Shown here: one piece after another, positions 50,101 to 59,639 of the stretch
Layout of the letters: each line of letters begins with the position of its first letter
How positions within the stretch are numbered: position 1 is the first letter of the stretch
Assembly (NCBI RefSeq): GCF_006517175.1
Contig: NZ_CP041186.1
Location: 5,049,074-5,113,073 of the forward strand
DNA length: 64,000 bases
Reading direction: 5' to 3'
From: Persicimonas caeni
Lineage (GTDB): Bacteria; Myxococcota_A; Bradymonadia; Bradymonadales; Bradymonadaceae
The notes under the pieces: model-generated
The model's input: only the letters and a program-made list of their open reading frames with translations
What the model was told of the DNA's origin: nothing
The model's database searches: none
Program-made: the position numbers and the translations under genes

Positions 50101-51237
50101 ATGACCCAACGCTATTTCGCCATCACAGCACCCGGATTCGAAAAACAACTCGCCGACGAGATCGACGCGGTCGGTGGCCGCAAGATCGAGAAGCACACAG
50201 GCGGGGTGGAGTTCGACGCGACCAACCGCGTGTTCTACCGGGCGAATTACGAGGTGCGTACGGCCAACCGGCTCTACCTGCGCCTCGACGAGTTTCGCGC
50301 CCGTGACTTCCCCGAGCTGTACCGCAAGACGCGTCGGTTCGGCTGGGAGCGGCTGCTGGGAGAGGAGAACAAGGTCTATATCAAGGGCGTGGGCCGAAAG
50401 TCGCATCTGATCCACACCGACCGCATCGCCGAGACGGTCGCCGACGCGATTCGCGAGCACTTCGAAGAGGACCTGAAGCGGCCGGCGCCGACGATCGTCG
50501 AGGAGCAAGAGGAGGGCGCGCAGTACCTGTTGGCGCGCATCCACGAAGACCGCTGCCAGTTGAGCCTCGATGCTTCGGGCGAGCACCTCTACAAGCGCGG
50601 CTGGCGCCAGGAGGCCGTCGAGGCGCCCATTCGCGAGACGCTGGCCGCCGCGCTGCTCATCCGGGCGGGGTGGAATCATCGAAAGCCCCTGGTCGACCCG
50701 ATGTGCGGCTCGGCGACGTTTCTGGTCGAGGCGGCGTGGATGGCCTCGAAGCGCCCGCCGGGCGATATGCGCGACTTCGCCTTTCATCGCTGGAAGAATT
50801 TTCGCCAGCCTTTGTGGGACGACGTCGTCGAGAAGGGGCGCCGGCGGATGCGCGAGATCGACGAGGTGCAGTTTTGGGGCTTCGACGCCAACCCCGAGGC
50901 GGTCGACGCGGCCCAGAAGAACGCCGAACTCGCCGGGATGTCGGCCTGCACCGAGTTCCGCCAGGCGGACGTCGCCGAGCTGACCCCGCCGAGTGAGAAG
51001 CGCGGCATGATCATCGCCAACCCGCCCTACGGCGAGCGCCTGGAGGAGGGCAGCGGACCGCGCGCGGCGTGGGAGACGCTGGTCGACCGCTTCGCCGAGC
51101 ACTTCAAGGGCTGGCGTATGGGGCTCGTGCTGCCGTCGGACATCACGCCGTCGCATGACCGGCTCAAGTTCAAAGAAGAGATGCGATTCCAGAACGGGGG
51201 GATCGCCGTCAAATTCTGGCTCGCTCGGCATCGCTGA
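50101..51237 (+). CDS. THUMP-domain 23S rRNA-type methyltransferase (RlmL N-terminal-like)
   Basis: 378 residues. The N-terminal part (AITAPGFEKQLADEIDAVGG, HTGGVEFDA, RTANRLYLRLDEF) is the ferredoxin-like plus THUMP RNA-binding region. The C-terminal Rossmann domain has VDPMCGSATFLVEAA (SAM), GFDANPEAVDAA and catalytic IIANPPYGERL. It matches the COG0116 group that makes m2G in 23S rRNA; the exact base cannot be read. Lacks the second RlmK domain of the E. coli fusion. Confidence 0.92.
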   Translation: MTQRYFAITAPGFEKQLADEIDAVGGRKIEKHTGGVEFDATNRVFYRANYEVRTANRLYLRLDEFRARDFPELYRKTRRFGWERLLGEENKVYIKGVGRKSHLIHTDRIAETVADAIREHFEEDLKRPAPTIVEEQEEGAQYLLARIHEDRCQLSLDASGEHLYKRGWRQEAVEAPIRETLAAALLIRAGWNHRKPLVDPMCGSATFLVEAAWMASKRPPGDMRDFAFHRWKNFRQPLWDDVVEKGRRRMREIDEVQFWGFDANPEAVDAAQKNAELAGMSACTEFRQADVAELTPPSEKRGMIIANPPYGERLEEGSGPRAAWETLVDRFAEHFKGWRMGLVLPSDITPSHDRLKFKEEMRFQNGGIAVKFWLARHR

Positions 51238-51254
51238 CATTGGTGGGTGAGTTC

Positions 51255-51365
51255 GCAAAGGCTAGGGGGCCTCTTCTCGGGCGAATGAACGGAGTACGAA
51301 TGCGCCGGCAGTCGAGCCATAGCGTCGATCGCATTCTTCCTCGAAGAGGCCCCCGTCGCCTTTGC
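51255..51365. repeat. imperfect 111-base inverted repeat
   Basis: Left arm starts GCAAAGGCTAGGGGGCCTC, right arm ends GAGGCCCCCGTCGCCTTTGC. Inner part GAATG/CATTC also pairs. Directly follows the methyltransferase gene, so it could end that transcript. Confidence 0.8.
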
Positions 51366-51460
51366 TTCCGACGCGCAACAGTGCGTGGGCCGGGGCGCGA
51401 ATTGGGGGCGACGTCGATTTCTGGACTAGATGCGAGGGCTATCGCATTATACGAACGTGC

Positions 51461-51654
51461 TATTTGGGCGGACAGACCACAATTTGAGGGTCGTATCGAT
51501 GGCCCGAGAAGGTGAAATGTGCGTCCCCCAAATTGTTGTTTGTCTGCTTCAATAGTCTATTTGGGCGGACAGACTACAATTTGAGGGTCGTATCGATGAC
51601 CCGAGAAGGTGAAATGTGCGTCCCCCAAATTGTTGTTTGTCTGCTTCAATAGTC
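51461..51654. repeat. two tandem 97-base hairpin repeats
   Basis: Units 51461-51557 and 51558-51654 are nearly identical. Each has a left arm with GGGCGGACAGACTACAATTTG (or ACCACAATTTG) and a right arm CAAATTGTTGTTTGTCTGC, complementary over about 19 bases with few mismatches. It ends 25 bases before the ATG of the lytic transglycosylase and so contributes to its leader. Confidence 0.88.
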
Positions 51655-51678
51655 CACGGAAGGCAAAAAAGGAACGTG

Positions 51679-54069
51679 ATGCACAACCGGGACATCCGTC
51701 CACACCTATTGGGGATTCTGCTCCTCCTCGTCATCACAAGCTGGGCCGCGATGGCCTGCGGCCAAGAAAGCAAGGGCGCGTCGTCGACGCTGCGCTCGGC
51801 GGGAGACGAGGCCAAATTTCGCGTCATTTCTCGTTTTCCCTCCGAGAAGACATCGGCCCAGAGCCCGCTCGGCGACGACGCCAAGCCGTTCGTCGACGAG
51901 GCGGTGCGCGACGCGATCGCCGAGGAGCGCTACGACGTGGCGTTGTTGCTCGTGCAGAAGAAGGGCGCCGAAGACGACCCCTACGTGGACCTGCTCGAAG
52001 GGTATTTGGCGCTGCAGGCCGACAAGCCTAAGGAGGCGTTCGCCAAGCTCGAGGGGCTGTCGGGGAAGGTCGACCGGCTCGAAGATTACCGGCTCTACTG
52101 GCTCGCCCAGAGCGCCGTGGCTGCCGAAAAGCACCACAAGGCGGCGCTCAGCGCAGCCCAGGTGCCGCACGACAGCCTGCTGTTGGGGAAGAGTCTGATT
52201 CTGCTGGCGAACGCGCTTTTGGAGACCGGCACGTCGAGTGATACCGAGCGGGCCATCAAGACGCTCGAGCTGTACCTGAACAAGTACCCGCGCGGCCGCT
52301 CCGCCGAAGACGCGCGTATGTCGCTGGCCGGCGCCTACGAGAAGACCAAGCAGTGGGACGCGGCCGCCAAGGCGTACCTGGCTGTGCTCGAAAAGCACGC
52401 GCTCACCGAGTCGGCGACCGAGGCGCAGAAGCGACTCGACGCCATCAAGAAGCATCTGTCCAAAGAGTTGAAGGCGGCTGTCGACGAGCCGTCGCGGGCG
52501 ATTCGGATGAACCGCTACCGCGCGCTCTTCGGCGCCCACCGCAGCAAGATGGTCATCGCCGAGGTCAAAGAGGAGCTCGACGGGCTCGAGGACGACAAGG
52601 CGCTTCGCTGCGAGTCGCTGTATCTCATCGCCAAGAGCTACTCGAAGCTTCGCCAGCACGCCGACGGCTCGGAGTGGTACGAGCGCATCGTCAAAGAGTG
52701 CGCCGGCACCGACTACGTGCTCAAGGCGCTGTACCTGGGCGGCAAGGGGTTCTGGAACTCGGGCGAGCGTGACGAGGCGCGCAAGTGGTTCGCGCGCATC
52801 TGGAAGGAGTTTGCGGACCACTCGTTTGCCGACGACGCGATGTATTTCGTCGCCCGGATTTTGCGCGAGGAGGAGAAGTCCGACGACGCGCGAAAGCTGT
52901 TGGCCAAGCAAGTCTCGAGTTATCCGACCGGCGATATGGCCAAGGACGCGCACTGGCTCTTGGTGCGCGAGATGTTCGGCGGCGAGAAGTACAAAGAGGT
53001 CGTCGCCTACGTCGACGGGCTCGACAAGACCGGCGAAGACGACATCTACTCGCGCGGTCGCCTGCACTATTTCAGGGCCCGCGCGCTCGAAAAGCTCAAG
53101 AAGACCGACGCGGCCAAGAAGGGCTACCGCGAGATCGCGCAGAAATACCCGCTCTCGTATTACGCCTACCTGGCCTTCAGCAGGCTCGGCTACCTCGAGG
53201 AGAGCGGCCAAAAGGGCGGGCGCGCGGCTGCGTCCGACCTGTGCTCGCTGCAAAACGGCAAGCTGTGCACGTTCGTCGAGCCGAAGCGCACCGAGGCGGT
53301 GAAGCTGTCGGACGGGTTGCGAAACGCCGACCACTTCAAGCGCGGCGTCGCGCTGTTGCGCCTCGGGTTGACCGACCTGGCCGAAGACGAGTTTCAGGCG
53401 CTTCGGCGAAGCCACGGCAGCGCGGCGAACCTGTGGGCGCTGACCTTTTTGTTGAACGCCGCCGAAGCCTACCGAATCTCGCACGACCTGCCGCGACGCC
53501 ACATCCAGGACTGGAAGACAGTCTACCCGAAGGACGCCGACGACCCGCGCTGGTCGCTCGCCTTCCCCACGCCGTTTCGACAGACCGTCGACAAGTACGT
53601 CACCGAGCGAAAGCTTCCGCGAGCGCTGGTCTACGCGATCATGCGCGAAGAGAGCGGGTTCAACCCGCGCATCGAGAGCTGGGCGAACGCCCGGGGCTTG
53701 TTGCAGTTGATGGAGGCGACGGCGAGTAAGATCGCCAAGAAGGACGGGCTGCAGGGGTTCTCGGCGGACAAGCTGCTCGAGCCGGCGACGAATATTCGGC
53801 TGGGCACCGGCTATATCGCCGAGCTCTCCGAGCAACTCGACGCCCATCCGGCGTTGGTGATCGCGGGGTATAACGGCGGGCACGGCAACGTGTCGCGTTG
53901 GCTCGAAGAGCGCGGCGACTTGCCGCTGGACCTGTGGGTCGAAGACATCCCCTACGGCCAGACCCGCAAGTACACCAAGCGGGTGCTGGCCAGCTTCTGG
54001 ACCTATTCGTGGATGTACGGCCAAGACCGCGTGCCGCGGCTTAGCTTCGAGTTGCCCGAATCGAATTAA
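51679..54069 (+). CDS. Slt-type lytic transglycosylase lipoprotein with TPR-rich N-terminus
   Basis: 796 residues from ATG 51679 (AAGGA seven bases upstream; the frame is open earlier through repeat sequence). Signal with lipobox MAC at Cys27 anchors it. A long helical superhelix of TPR-like units fills about 60-590 (for example LARIWKEFADHSFADDAMYF). The C-terminal SLT domain has catalytic E in AIMREESGFNP, ARGLLQLMEATA and AGYNGGHGNV. It cleaves peptidoglycan with anhydro-muropeptide formation at the outer membrane side. Overlaps polX by three bases at converging stops. Confidence 0.93.
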   Translation: MHNRDIRPHLLGILLLLVITSWAAMACGQESKGASSTLRSAGDEAKFRVISRFPSEKTSAQSPLGDDAKPFVDEAVRDAIAEERYDVALLLVQKKGAEDDPYVDLLEGYLALQADKPKEAFAKLEGLSGKVDRLEDYRLYWLAQSAVAAEKHHKAALSAAQVPHDSLLLGKSLILLANALLETGTSSDTERAIKTLELYLNKYPRGRSAEDARMSLAGAYEKTKQWDAAAKAYLAVLEKHALTESATEAQKRLDAIKKHLSKELKAAVDEPSRAIRMNRYRALFGAHRSKMVIAEVKEELDGLEDDKALRCESLYLIAKSYSKLRQHADGSEWYERIVKECAGTDYVLKALYLGGKGFWNSGERDEARKWFARIWKEFADHSFADDAMYFVARILREEEKSDDARKLLAKQVSSYPTGDMAKDAHWLLVREMFGGEKYKEVVAYVDGLDKTGEDDIYSRGRLHYFRARALEKLKKTDAAKKGYREIAQKYPLSYYAYLAFSRLGYLEESGQKGGRAAASDLCSLQNGKLCTFVEPKRTEAVKLSDGLRNADHFKRGVALLRLGLTDLAEDEFQALRRSHGSAANLWALTFLLNAAEAYRISHDLPRRHIQDWKTVYPKDADDPRWSLAFPTPFRQTVDKYVTERKLPRALVYAIMREESGFNPRIESWANARGLLQLMEATASKIAKKDGLQGFSADKLLEPATNIRLGTGYIAELSEQLDAHPALVIAGYNGGHGNVSRWLEERGDLPLDLWVEDIPYGQTRKYTKRVLASFWTYSWMYGQDRVPRLSFELPESN

Positions 54070-55790
54070 TGTTTCGGCCGTACTGACTTCAACAATTCGT
54101 CGACGGGCAGGGTGTTGAGCACGTCGTCGGCGGTGAGCCAGCCGCGGCGGGCCTGCTGGACGGCGTACTCGATGGCCGACAGGCCCTGGGTGGAGTGGGC
54201 GTCGGAGCCGAGCACGAGCTTCAGGCCGCGCGACTGGGCGCGGCGGGCGTTCTCGGCGTTGAAGTCGAGGCGGCCGGTCGAGCCGTTGAGCTCCATGGCC
54301 ACGCCGTGCTCGAGCGCGGCTTCCAGGACCGCGTCCATGTCGTAGGTGTACCCGTCTCGCCCGCCGAGCATCCGCCCGGTGGGGTGTCCCATCTCACAAA
54401 TCAGCCCCGTCTCGATGGCCGCGAGCAAGCGCTCGGTCATCTTGTCGGTCTCCATGTTGAAGTAGCTGTGCACGCTGGCGACGACCCAGTCGGCCGCGGC
54501 GAGCAGGTCGTGGTCCATGTCGAGCGAGCCGTCCTTGAGGATGTCGACCTCGATGCCCGACAGGATCGTGAAGTCGTCGATCTCGTCGTTGGCCTTTTTG
54601 ATCGCCTCGATATGCGCCTCGAAGCGCTCGGGCGTCATGCCGTTGGCGACGGTGACCGCCTGGGAGTGGTCGGTGATGGCGATATACGACCAGCCGAGCT
54701 CCTTGGCAGCCTGGGCCATCTCCAGAATGGAGGCGCGGCCGTCGGTCTCGGTGGTGTGCATGTGCAGGTCGCCGCGCACGTCGCTCATCTCGATGAGGTC
54801 GGGCAGGCGGCCCTCCTCGGCGGCTTCGATCTCGCCGTGGCCCTCGCGAATCTCCGGCGGGATATAGGGGAGGTCGAGGGCGGCGTAGATATCCTCTTCG
54901 GTCTTCGAGGCGACGAGGGTTTCGTCGTCGTCCGTCTTGAAGACGCCGTACTCGCTGATCTTGAGGCCGGCGCGCTTGGCGCGGGTGCGAAGCTCGATGT
55001 GGTGCTCTTTGCTGCCGGTGAAGTAGTGCAGGGCGGAGCCGAACAGGTCTTCGTCGACCACGCGCAGGTCGACCTGAATGCCGCCGACAAGGCGCACCGA
55101 CGTCTTGGTCTCGCCGCTGACGAGCACCTCGGCGACGTCGGTCAGCGAGACGAAGGCGTCGGTGACCGCCTGCGGGTCGTCGGTCGTCACCAGTACGTCG
55201 ATGTCGCCGATGGTCTCGCGGCCGCGGCGAATGGAGCCGGCGATTTCGATGCGGTCGACGGCGTCGAGTTTGGCGAGGCGGTCGCGGATCGACAACGCCG
55301 TGCGGCGCGCCTGGGGCAACGGCGTGCGCCCTGCGTGTCGCTCGAGGCGCTCGATCTCGGCCAAGATCTTCTGCTCGGTCTTTTTGCCCAGCCCAGAAAG
55401 CTTCTGAATTTCGCCGCTTTCAGCCGCCTCTTTCATGCTCGGAAGATCACAGACACCCAGCTCTTCGTAGATCGCTTTGATGCGCTTGGGGCCGAGTCCC
55501 TGAATCTCGAGCAGGTCGAGCAGCCCGGGGTCGAGCTCGCTCAAAAGCTCGGTGTGCACAGTGCAGGTGCCGGTTTCGTGGATCTCGCGCAGGTCCTCGG
55601 CGATGCTCTTGCCGATGCCCTTGATGTCTTCGACCGTGTCGTCCTCGATGCGTGCATCGATGGGCTCGGTCAGATTCTCTACGGTACGCGCAGCATTCTC
55701 ATATGCGCGAATTTTAAAGCGATTTACACCTTTTATCTGGCTTAAGGCCGCGATTTCGTTTAGGATGCGAGCGTAGTGGTTGTTGTCCAT
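54066..55790 (-). CDS. polX: bacterial/archaeal-type family X DNA polymerase with PHP domain
   Basis: 574 residues. Order: helix-hairpin-helix 8-kDa-like region with IKGIGKSIAEDL and LLEIQGLGPKRIKAIYEE, polymerase palm IAGSIRRGRETIGDIDVLV (D-x-D metal ligands) with VDLRVV, then a C-terminal PHP domain from about 340 with DLHMHTTETDG, AITDHSQ, GIEVDIL, GHPTGR and LVLGSDAHS. Fills short gaps in base-excision repair; the PHP domain is a 3'-5' exonuclease/phosphodiesterase. Stop overlaps the lytic transglycosylase stop. Confidence 0.96.
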   Translation of the reverse strand: MDNNHYARILNEIAALSQIKGVNRFKIRAYENAARTVENLTEPIDARIEDDTVEDIKGIGKSIAEDLREIHETGTCTVHTELLSELDPGLLDLLEIQGLGPKRIKAIYEELGVCDLPSMKEAAESGEIQKLSGLGKKTEQKILAEIERLERHAGRTPLPQARRTALSIRDRLAKLDAVDRIEIAGSIRRGRETIGDIDVLVTTDDPQAVTDAFVSLTDVAEVLVSGETKTSVRLVGGIQVDLRVVDEDLFGSALHYFTGSKEHHIELRTRAKRAGLKISEYGVFKTDDDETLVASKTEEDIYAALDLPYIPPEIREGHGEIEAAEEGRLPDLIEMSDVRGDLHMHTTETDGRASILEMAQAAKELGWSYIAITDHSQAVTVANGMTPERFEAHIEAIKKANDEIDDFTILSGIEVDILKDGSLDMDHDLLAAADWVVASVHSYFNMETDKMTERLLAAIETGLICEMGHPTGRMLGGRDGYTYDMDAVLEAALEHGVAMELNGSTGRLDFNAENARRAQSRGLKLVLGSDAHSTQGLSAIEYAVQQARRGWLTADDVLNTLPVDELLKSVRPKH

Positions 55791-56127
55791 GTGGAGATCC
55801 CGGGGGCGATGAATGAATTGACAGTGGATGCGTCCAACCTCACACGAGTCAAGAGCCGGAAAGCTTGACGTGGTTATTGGGATGCATCATTCTCCTCGCG
55901 CACTGTTCAATAGTGGCTTTTTGTCTCTGGCTTCAAGAAGAACTAATGAATCATCCAGCGGTCTCTGCTAAGGTATGGCAGAGATCGTAGCGCCGACAGG
56001 TGTGCGGCGGCGATAACGTCGCAGGCTGTCTGTTATAGCTGACGCCGATTCGTGTCGATGTGAGACGAGCGGGGCGGTGCTTGTACGAACATCAGAAACC
56101 ATCGTGGTCGATCAAGGGAATCACTGT
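55791..56127. other. divergent intergenic region, promoter area for polX and the TPR operon
   Basis: No ORF with a ribosome site. TTGACA at 55819 and TTGACG at 55867 look like -35 elements, but no well-placed -10 could be matched. No long repeats of the window's other families are present here. Confidence 0.4.
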
Positions 56128-57138
56128 ATGAAAACGCGATCCATTGCATATCTGGCAGCGTCGCTACTGGCGCTGAGTATCAGCCAGCCCGGATTCGCGC
56201 AGGAAGACTCCAGCGGAGAGCAGAAGGTGCCTGCCGAGGCAGCCGCACCGGATGAATCGTCTGCTGCCGAGGGGGAAGCTTCGGACGAGGCGGCGGAAGG
56301 CGAGCAGGCTGAAGCGGCCGAAGCGCCGGAAGCAGCCGAGGGTTCGGAGGCTGCCGAGGGCGAGGCGCAAGCCAAGGCCACGTCGGCCGAGGGCGACCCC
56401 GAGGAACCCAAGGTCGGCCCCGGCGGCAAGCCGCTGCGCGAGGATTATCCCGGCACCGACGAGTCCAAGAAAGCGCGCATGGAAACCGAGCGCATCGAGG
56501 GACTCAACTTCGAAGAGGGCGAGGCCGCCGAAGACTCCTACGACGTGCGTATCCGCGAGTTGGAGACCAAGGTCGACGACCTCAAAGAGAAAGTGTTCCG
56601 CTCGAAGAGCCGTATCGTGCTGCTCAAGGAGACGGTGCTCACCGGCAACTTGGCAGGCAGCCGAGCGATCGTCTCGCACGTCAACGATATCGGCGGCTCC
56701 TACGTGCTCAAGCGCGCTCACTACGCCCTCGACGGCTCGCGCGTGTTCAACAAGACCGACAACGACGGCAGCCTCGCCGATAAAGATGATTTCGAGCTCT
56801 ACAACGGCTCGATCACGCCGGGCGCTCACCGTCTGTCGGTGCTCTTGGAGCTCAAGGGCAGCGGTTACGGTCTGTTCAGCTACATGGACGGCTACAAGTT
56901 CACGATCAAAGACTCGTGCGACTTCACCGCCCAGGAAGGTCGAAGCACCATCTTGAAGGTCCGCCTGATCGACCGGGGCGGCGCCTTCGCGGCCTACGAA
57001 GAGCGGCCGGCAATCGAATGCGTCCTGAGCTCGGTCAAGCTGTCGGGAGACGGCCTCGAGGCAGGCGATGAAGAGGGCAAGGGCGCTGCGGGCGAAGGCG
57101 CCAAGTCCGACAAAGACGACAAGGCCGCCTCGAAGTGA
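56128..57138 (+). CDS. exported acidic protein with coiled coil, first gene of the TPR envelope operon
   Basis: 336 residues from ATG 56128 (AAGGGA upstream). Signal peptide ends near GFAQ-ED. Residues 25-115 are Glu/Ala-rich, low complexity. A coiled-coil stretch (RIRELETKVDDLKEKV) leads into a domain with VLTGNLAGSRAIVSHVND and GSITPGAHRLSVLLELKGSG, conserved-looking, with cysteines in DSCDFTAQ and AIECVLSS. Looks like a periplasmic adaptor. A Lys/Asp-rich tail ends it. Family not identified; annotated relatives in Myxococcota sometimes bear misleading names such as dihydrolipoamide acetyltransferase. Confidence 0.82.
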   Translation: MKTRSIAYLAASLLALSISQPGFAQEDSSGEQKVPAEAAAPDESSAAEGEASDEAAEGEQAEAAEAPEAAEGSEAAEGEAQAKATSAEGDPEEPKVGPGGKPLREDYPGTDESKKARMETERIEGLNFEEGEAAEDSYDVRIRELETKVDDLKEKVFRSKSRIVLLKETVLTGNLAGSRAIVSHVNDIGGSYVLKRAHYALDGSRVFNKTDNDGSLADKDDFELYNGSITPGAHRLSVLLELKGSGYGLFSYMDGYKFTIKDSCDFTAQEGRSTILKVRLIDRGGAFAAYEERPAIECVLSSVKLSGDGLEAGDEEGKGAAGEGAKSDKDDKAASK

Positions 57139-57226
57139 GCCCGGACCGTTTTACCTGCCATAAGGTATCTCGGGGCCCGATGGTTCCTCGGGGGAAGTCG
57201 AATTCGCCGCAGTGAAGTCTGACTTT

Positions 57227-59566
57227 ATGAAAGCTCAAACCAACCAGTTCTCCGCTCGACGCGCTCCCAAGGCGCGGCCTCCTTGCCGACAGATGCTAAG
57301 CCTCGCGCTGGCATGTGTCGTTCTGGCGGTTCTTGGCGTTCCCGAGGCACGTGCCCAAGGCATGGATGATTTCGAGGCGCAAGCACGCGGCCTCGAAAAG
57401 CAGGTGCGTCAGCTCGAAGAACGCTACCTCAAGCCCGAGCTGTTGCGCTCGCGCTACAAGATCGAGACGCGGTTCAACGACGCCAAAGTCGCCTACCTTC
57501 TCGAGGATTACGGGCGCGCATCGATCCTTTTTGTGGGACTGGTCGACAATCCGCGGGCGCAGAGCTTCGAGTCGTACGACGAAGCGTTGTACCTGCTCGC
57601 CGACAGCCTCCTCGAGCAGCGCAACTTTTTGGCCGCGCGCAAATATTTTCAGCGCGTCGTCGAGCGCGGGCAGGGACCGTTTTTCCAGAACGCGGTCATC
57701 AACCTGCTCGAGATCGCCGCGGCGACGGGCAATTACGAGGGCGTCGCCGAGCTCAACGCCATGCTCGACAACCAGAGCGAGCTGAGCCCGGCCGTCAATT
57801 ACGTGCGCGCCAAGACGCTGTACCGCCAAGGCAAATTCGCCGACGCGAGGCGTTACTTTCAGAAGGCTTCGCAGGTCTCGAAATTTGCGCTGCGCGCCGA
57901 CTACTTTCGCGGCGTTGCGTTCGCCGCCGAAAAGCAGTTCGACAATGCCGAGCAGGTCTTCAACAAGGTCATCGCAGACCACAAGCCCAAGACTCCCGAA
58001 GAGCAAGAGCTCATCGACCTGACCAATCTCGCCTTGGGTCGAATCGCCTACGAAAAGCAAGATTACGACACTGCGATCGGCTACTATCAGCGCCTCAAGC
58101 GTACTAGCCCGCACTTCGACCAAATGCTCTACGAGCTGACCTGGACGTTTATCGCCCAGGAAAACTACCAGGCTGCCAGTCGGGTCACCGACATCTTTTT
58201 GTACCTGGAGAACCCCGACCCGACTTTCGTGCCCAAGGTCAAGCTGCTCAAGGCGGACCTCTTGCTGCGCCTGCAGCGCTATGACCTGGCGCGCAGCGCC
58301 TACACCGAAGTCGTCGATACGTTCTCGCCGGTCAAACAAGAGCTGGAGGCGTTTGTCGCCAATCAGAGCGACCTGCAAACGTTCTTCAACGACCTCGTCG
58401 AGGCGCAGATTCGCGGCGAGCAGCCCGACTATCTGCCCACGCTCGTCCAGCAGTGGATCGACAATAGCGACGTGCTCGACGAGGCGAAGCTGACCGTCTC
58501 CGACCTCGCTTCGGTTCGTCAGAGCATCGAGAGTTCGTACTCGGCCATCGAGCAGATGGAGGCGCGTCTCGAGTCCGGGGCCCACGTGGAATCGTTTCCC
58601 AAGCTCGCCGAGGGGATGACCCTGGCCGTCGAGCTGGAGAGTCGCATGGTGGGTCTTCGTCAGGACATGATCGAAGCTCAGTACAAGCTGGTCTCCTCGT
58701 CGATGAGCCAAGCTGAAAAGCAGCAGTGGAAAGAGCTCGAAGAGAGGGTCGCCAAGCTTCGCGAGCGTTACGAGGCGATGCCCAAAACGCGCGCGCAGGT
58801 GCTGCAACGCGCCGAGCGCATCCAGGGCCGGTTCTCCCGGCTTCGAAAGGCGCTCGACCAGGTCAGCTTCGATATCGAGAGCCAGCAAGAGCAGCTCGAG
58901 GCGATCGAAAGCTACGTGGCCCGCAATAACTTCACCGCCGAGCAACTGCGCAAGATTGACGAGAAGAAGGCAAAGGCGCGCAAGACGCTCGCCGCGCTGC
59001 GAAAGCTGCAGGGCGAGCTGCGCCAGGAGATCGACGTGGCTCGCCAGCGCGTGGGTATGGGCGACAAGGTCACCACCAAAGAGCAAGCCATCCGCAACGA
59101 GTATCGAGACATGCTGGTCCAGCAGCGACAGTTCCTCGACAACGTTCAAGGCCGCTCCGGCGGGTCCAACGGCGTGTCCGTCGAGAACCTTCAGGCCGCA
59201 CGCACGATTCTTCCGCGTGTCGAGTCGAAGCTGCAGACCTACTTCACGCGCATGAACGAGCTCGTCGGCGAGCGCACCCAAGATCTGCGCCAGGATCTCG
59301 CCAGCGAGCGCAAAATGCTGGGGATGCTCGACAAAGAAGTGGCTCATCTGATGGGCGAGTCCAAGGCAGTCACCGCAGCGGTGGCCTACCGAGGCTTTAT
59401 CGGAGTCAAGCGTGACTTCCGAGACATCATCATGCGCGGTGATATCGGCCTGATCGATGTGGCTTGGCAGAAGAAAGAAGATATGACGCAGCGGATCAAT
59501 CAGCTCTTTGAAGATCGCACTGCCGAGCTCAAGACATTGCAGGAATCTTTTGAAGAAGTCCGATGA
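57227..59566 (+). CDS. exported TPR and coiled-coil protein, second gene of the envelope operon
   Basis: 779 residues from ATG 57227 (GTG 57212 is an alternative). Signal peptide ends near EARAQ-GM. Residues about 30-400 form TPR-like pairs (ALYLLADSLLEQRNFLAARK, LAARKYFQRVVERGQ, IGYYQRLKRTSPHFDQMLYE). The C-terminal half is a long Arg/Gln/Glu-rich coiled coil (KQQWKELEERVAKLRERYE, DIESQQEQLEAIESY). Probably a periplasmic scaffold. 73 bases separate it from the next gene. Confidence 0.88.
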   Translation: MKAQTNQFSARRAPKARPPCRQMLSLALACVVLAVLGVPEARAQGMDDFEAQARGLEKQVRQLEERYLKPELLRSRYKIETRFNDAKVAYLLEDYGRASILFVGLVDNPRAQSFESYDEALYLLADSLLEQRNFLAARKYFQRVVERGQGPFFQNAVINLLEIAAATGNYEGVAELNAMLDNQSELSPAVNYVRAKTLYRQGKFADARRYFQKASQVSKFALRADYFRGVAFAAEKQFDNAEQVFNKVIADHKPKTPEEQELIDLTNLALGRIAYEKQDYDTAIGYYQRLKRTSPHFDQMLYELTWTFIAQENYQAASRVTDIFLYLENPDPTFVPKVKLLKADLLLRLQRYDLARSAYTEVVDTFSPVKQELEAFVANQSDLQTFFNDLVEAQIRGEQPDYLPTLVQQWIDNSDVLDEAKLTVSDLASVRQSIESSYSAIEQMEARLESGAHVESFPKLAEGMTLAVELESRMVGLRQDMIEAQYKLVSSSMSQAEKQQWKELEERVAKLRERYEAMPKTRAQVLQRAERIQGRFSRLRKALDQVSFDIESQQEQLEAIESYVARNNFTAEQLRKIDEKKAKARKTLAALRKLQGELRQEIDVARQRVGMGDKVTTKEQAIRNEYRDMLVQQRQFLDNVQGRSGGSNGVSVENLQAARTILPRVESKLQTYFTRMNELVGERTQDLRQDLASERKMLGMLDKEVAHLMGESKAVTAAVAYRGFIGVKRDFRDIIMRGDIGLIDVAWQKKEDMTQRINQLFEDRTAELKTLQESFEEVR

Positions 59567-59639
59567 CGCGCGAGCGCCGCTCGGCTGCGAAAGTGCTTTT
59601 CGTAGCCGCCGGCCGGTCGTTCGAAGCAGCAGGCTGACC

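Noticed and set aside
55815-55900. sigma-70-type promoter at TTGACA 55819 or TTGACG 55867
   Set aside because: No -10 hexamer at proper spacing could be found, so no promoter is called.
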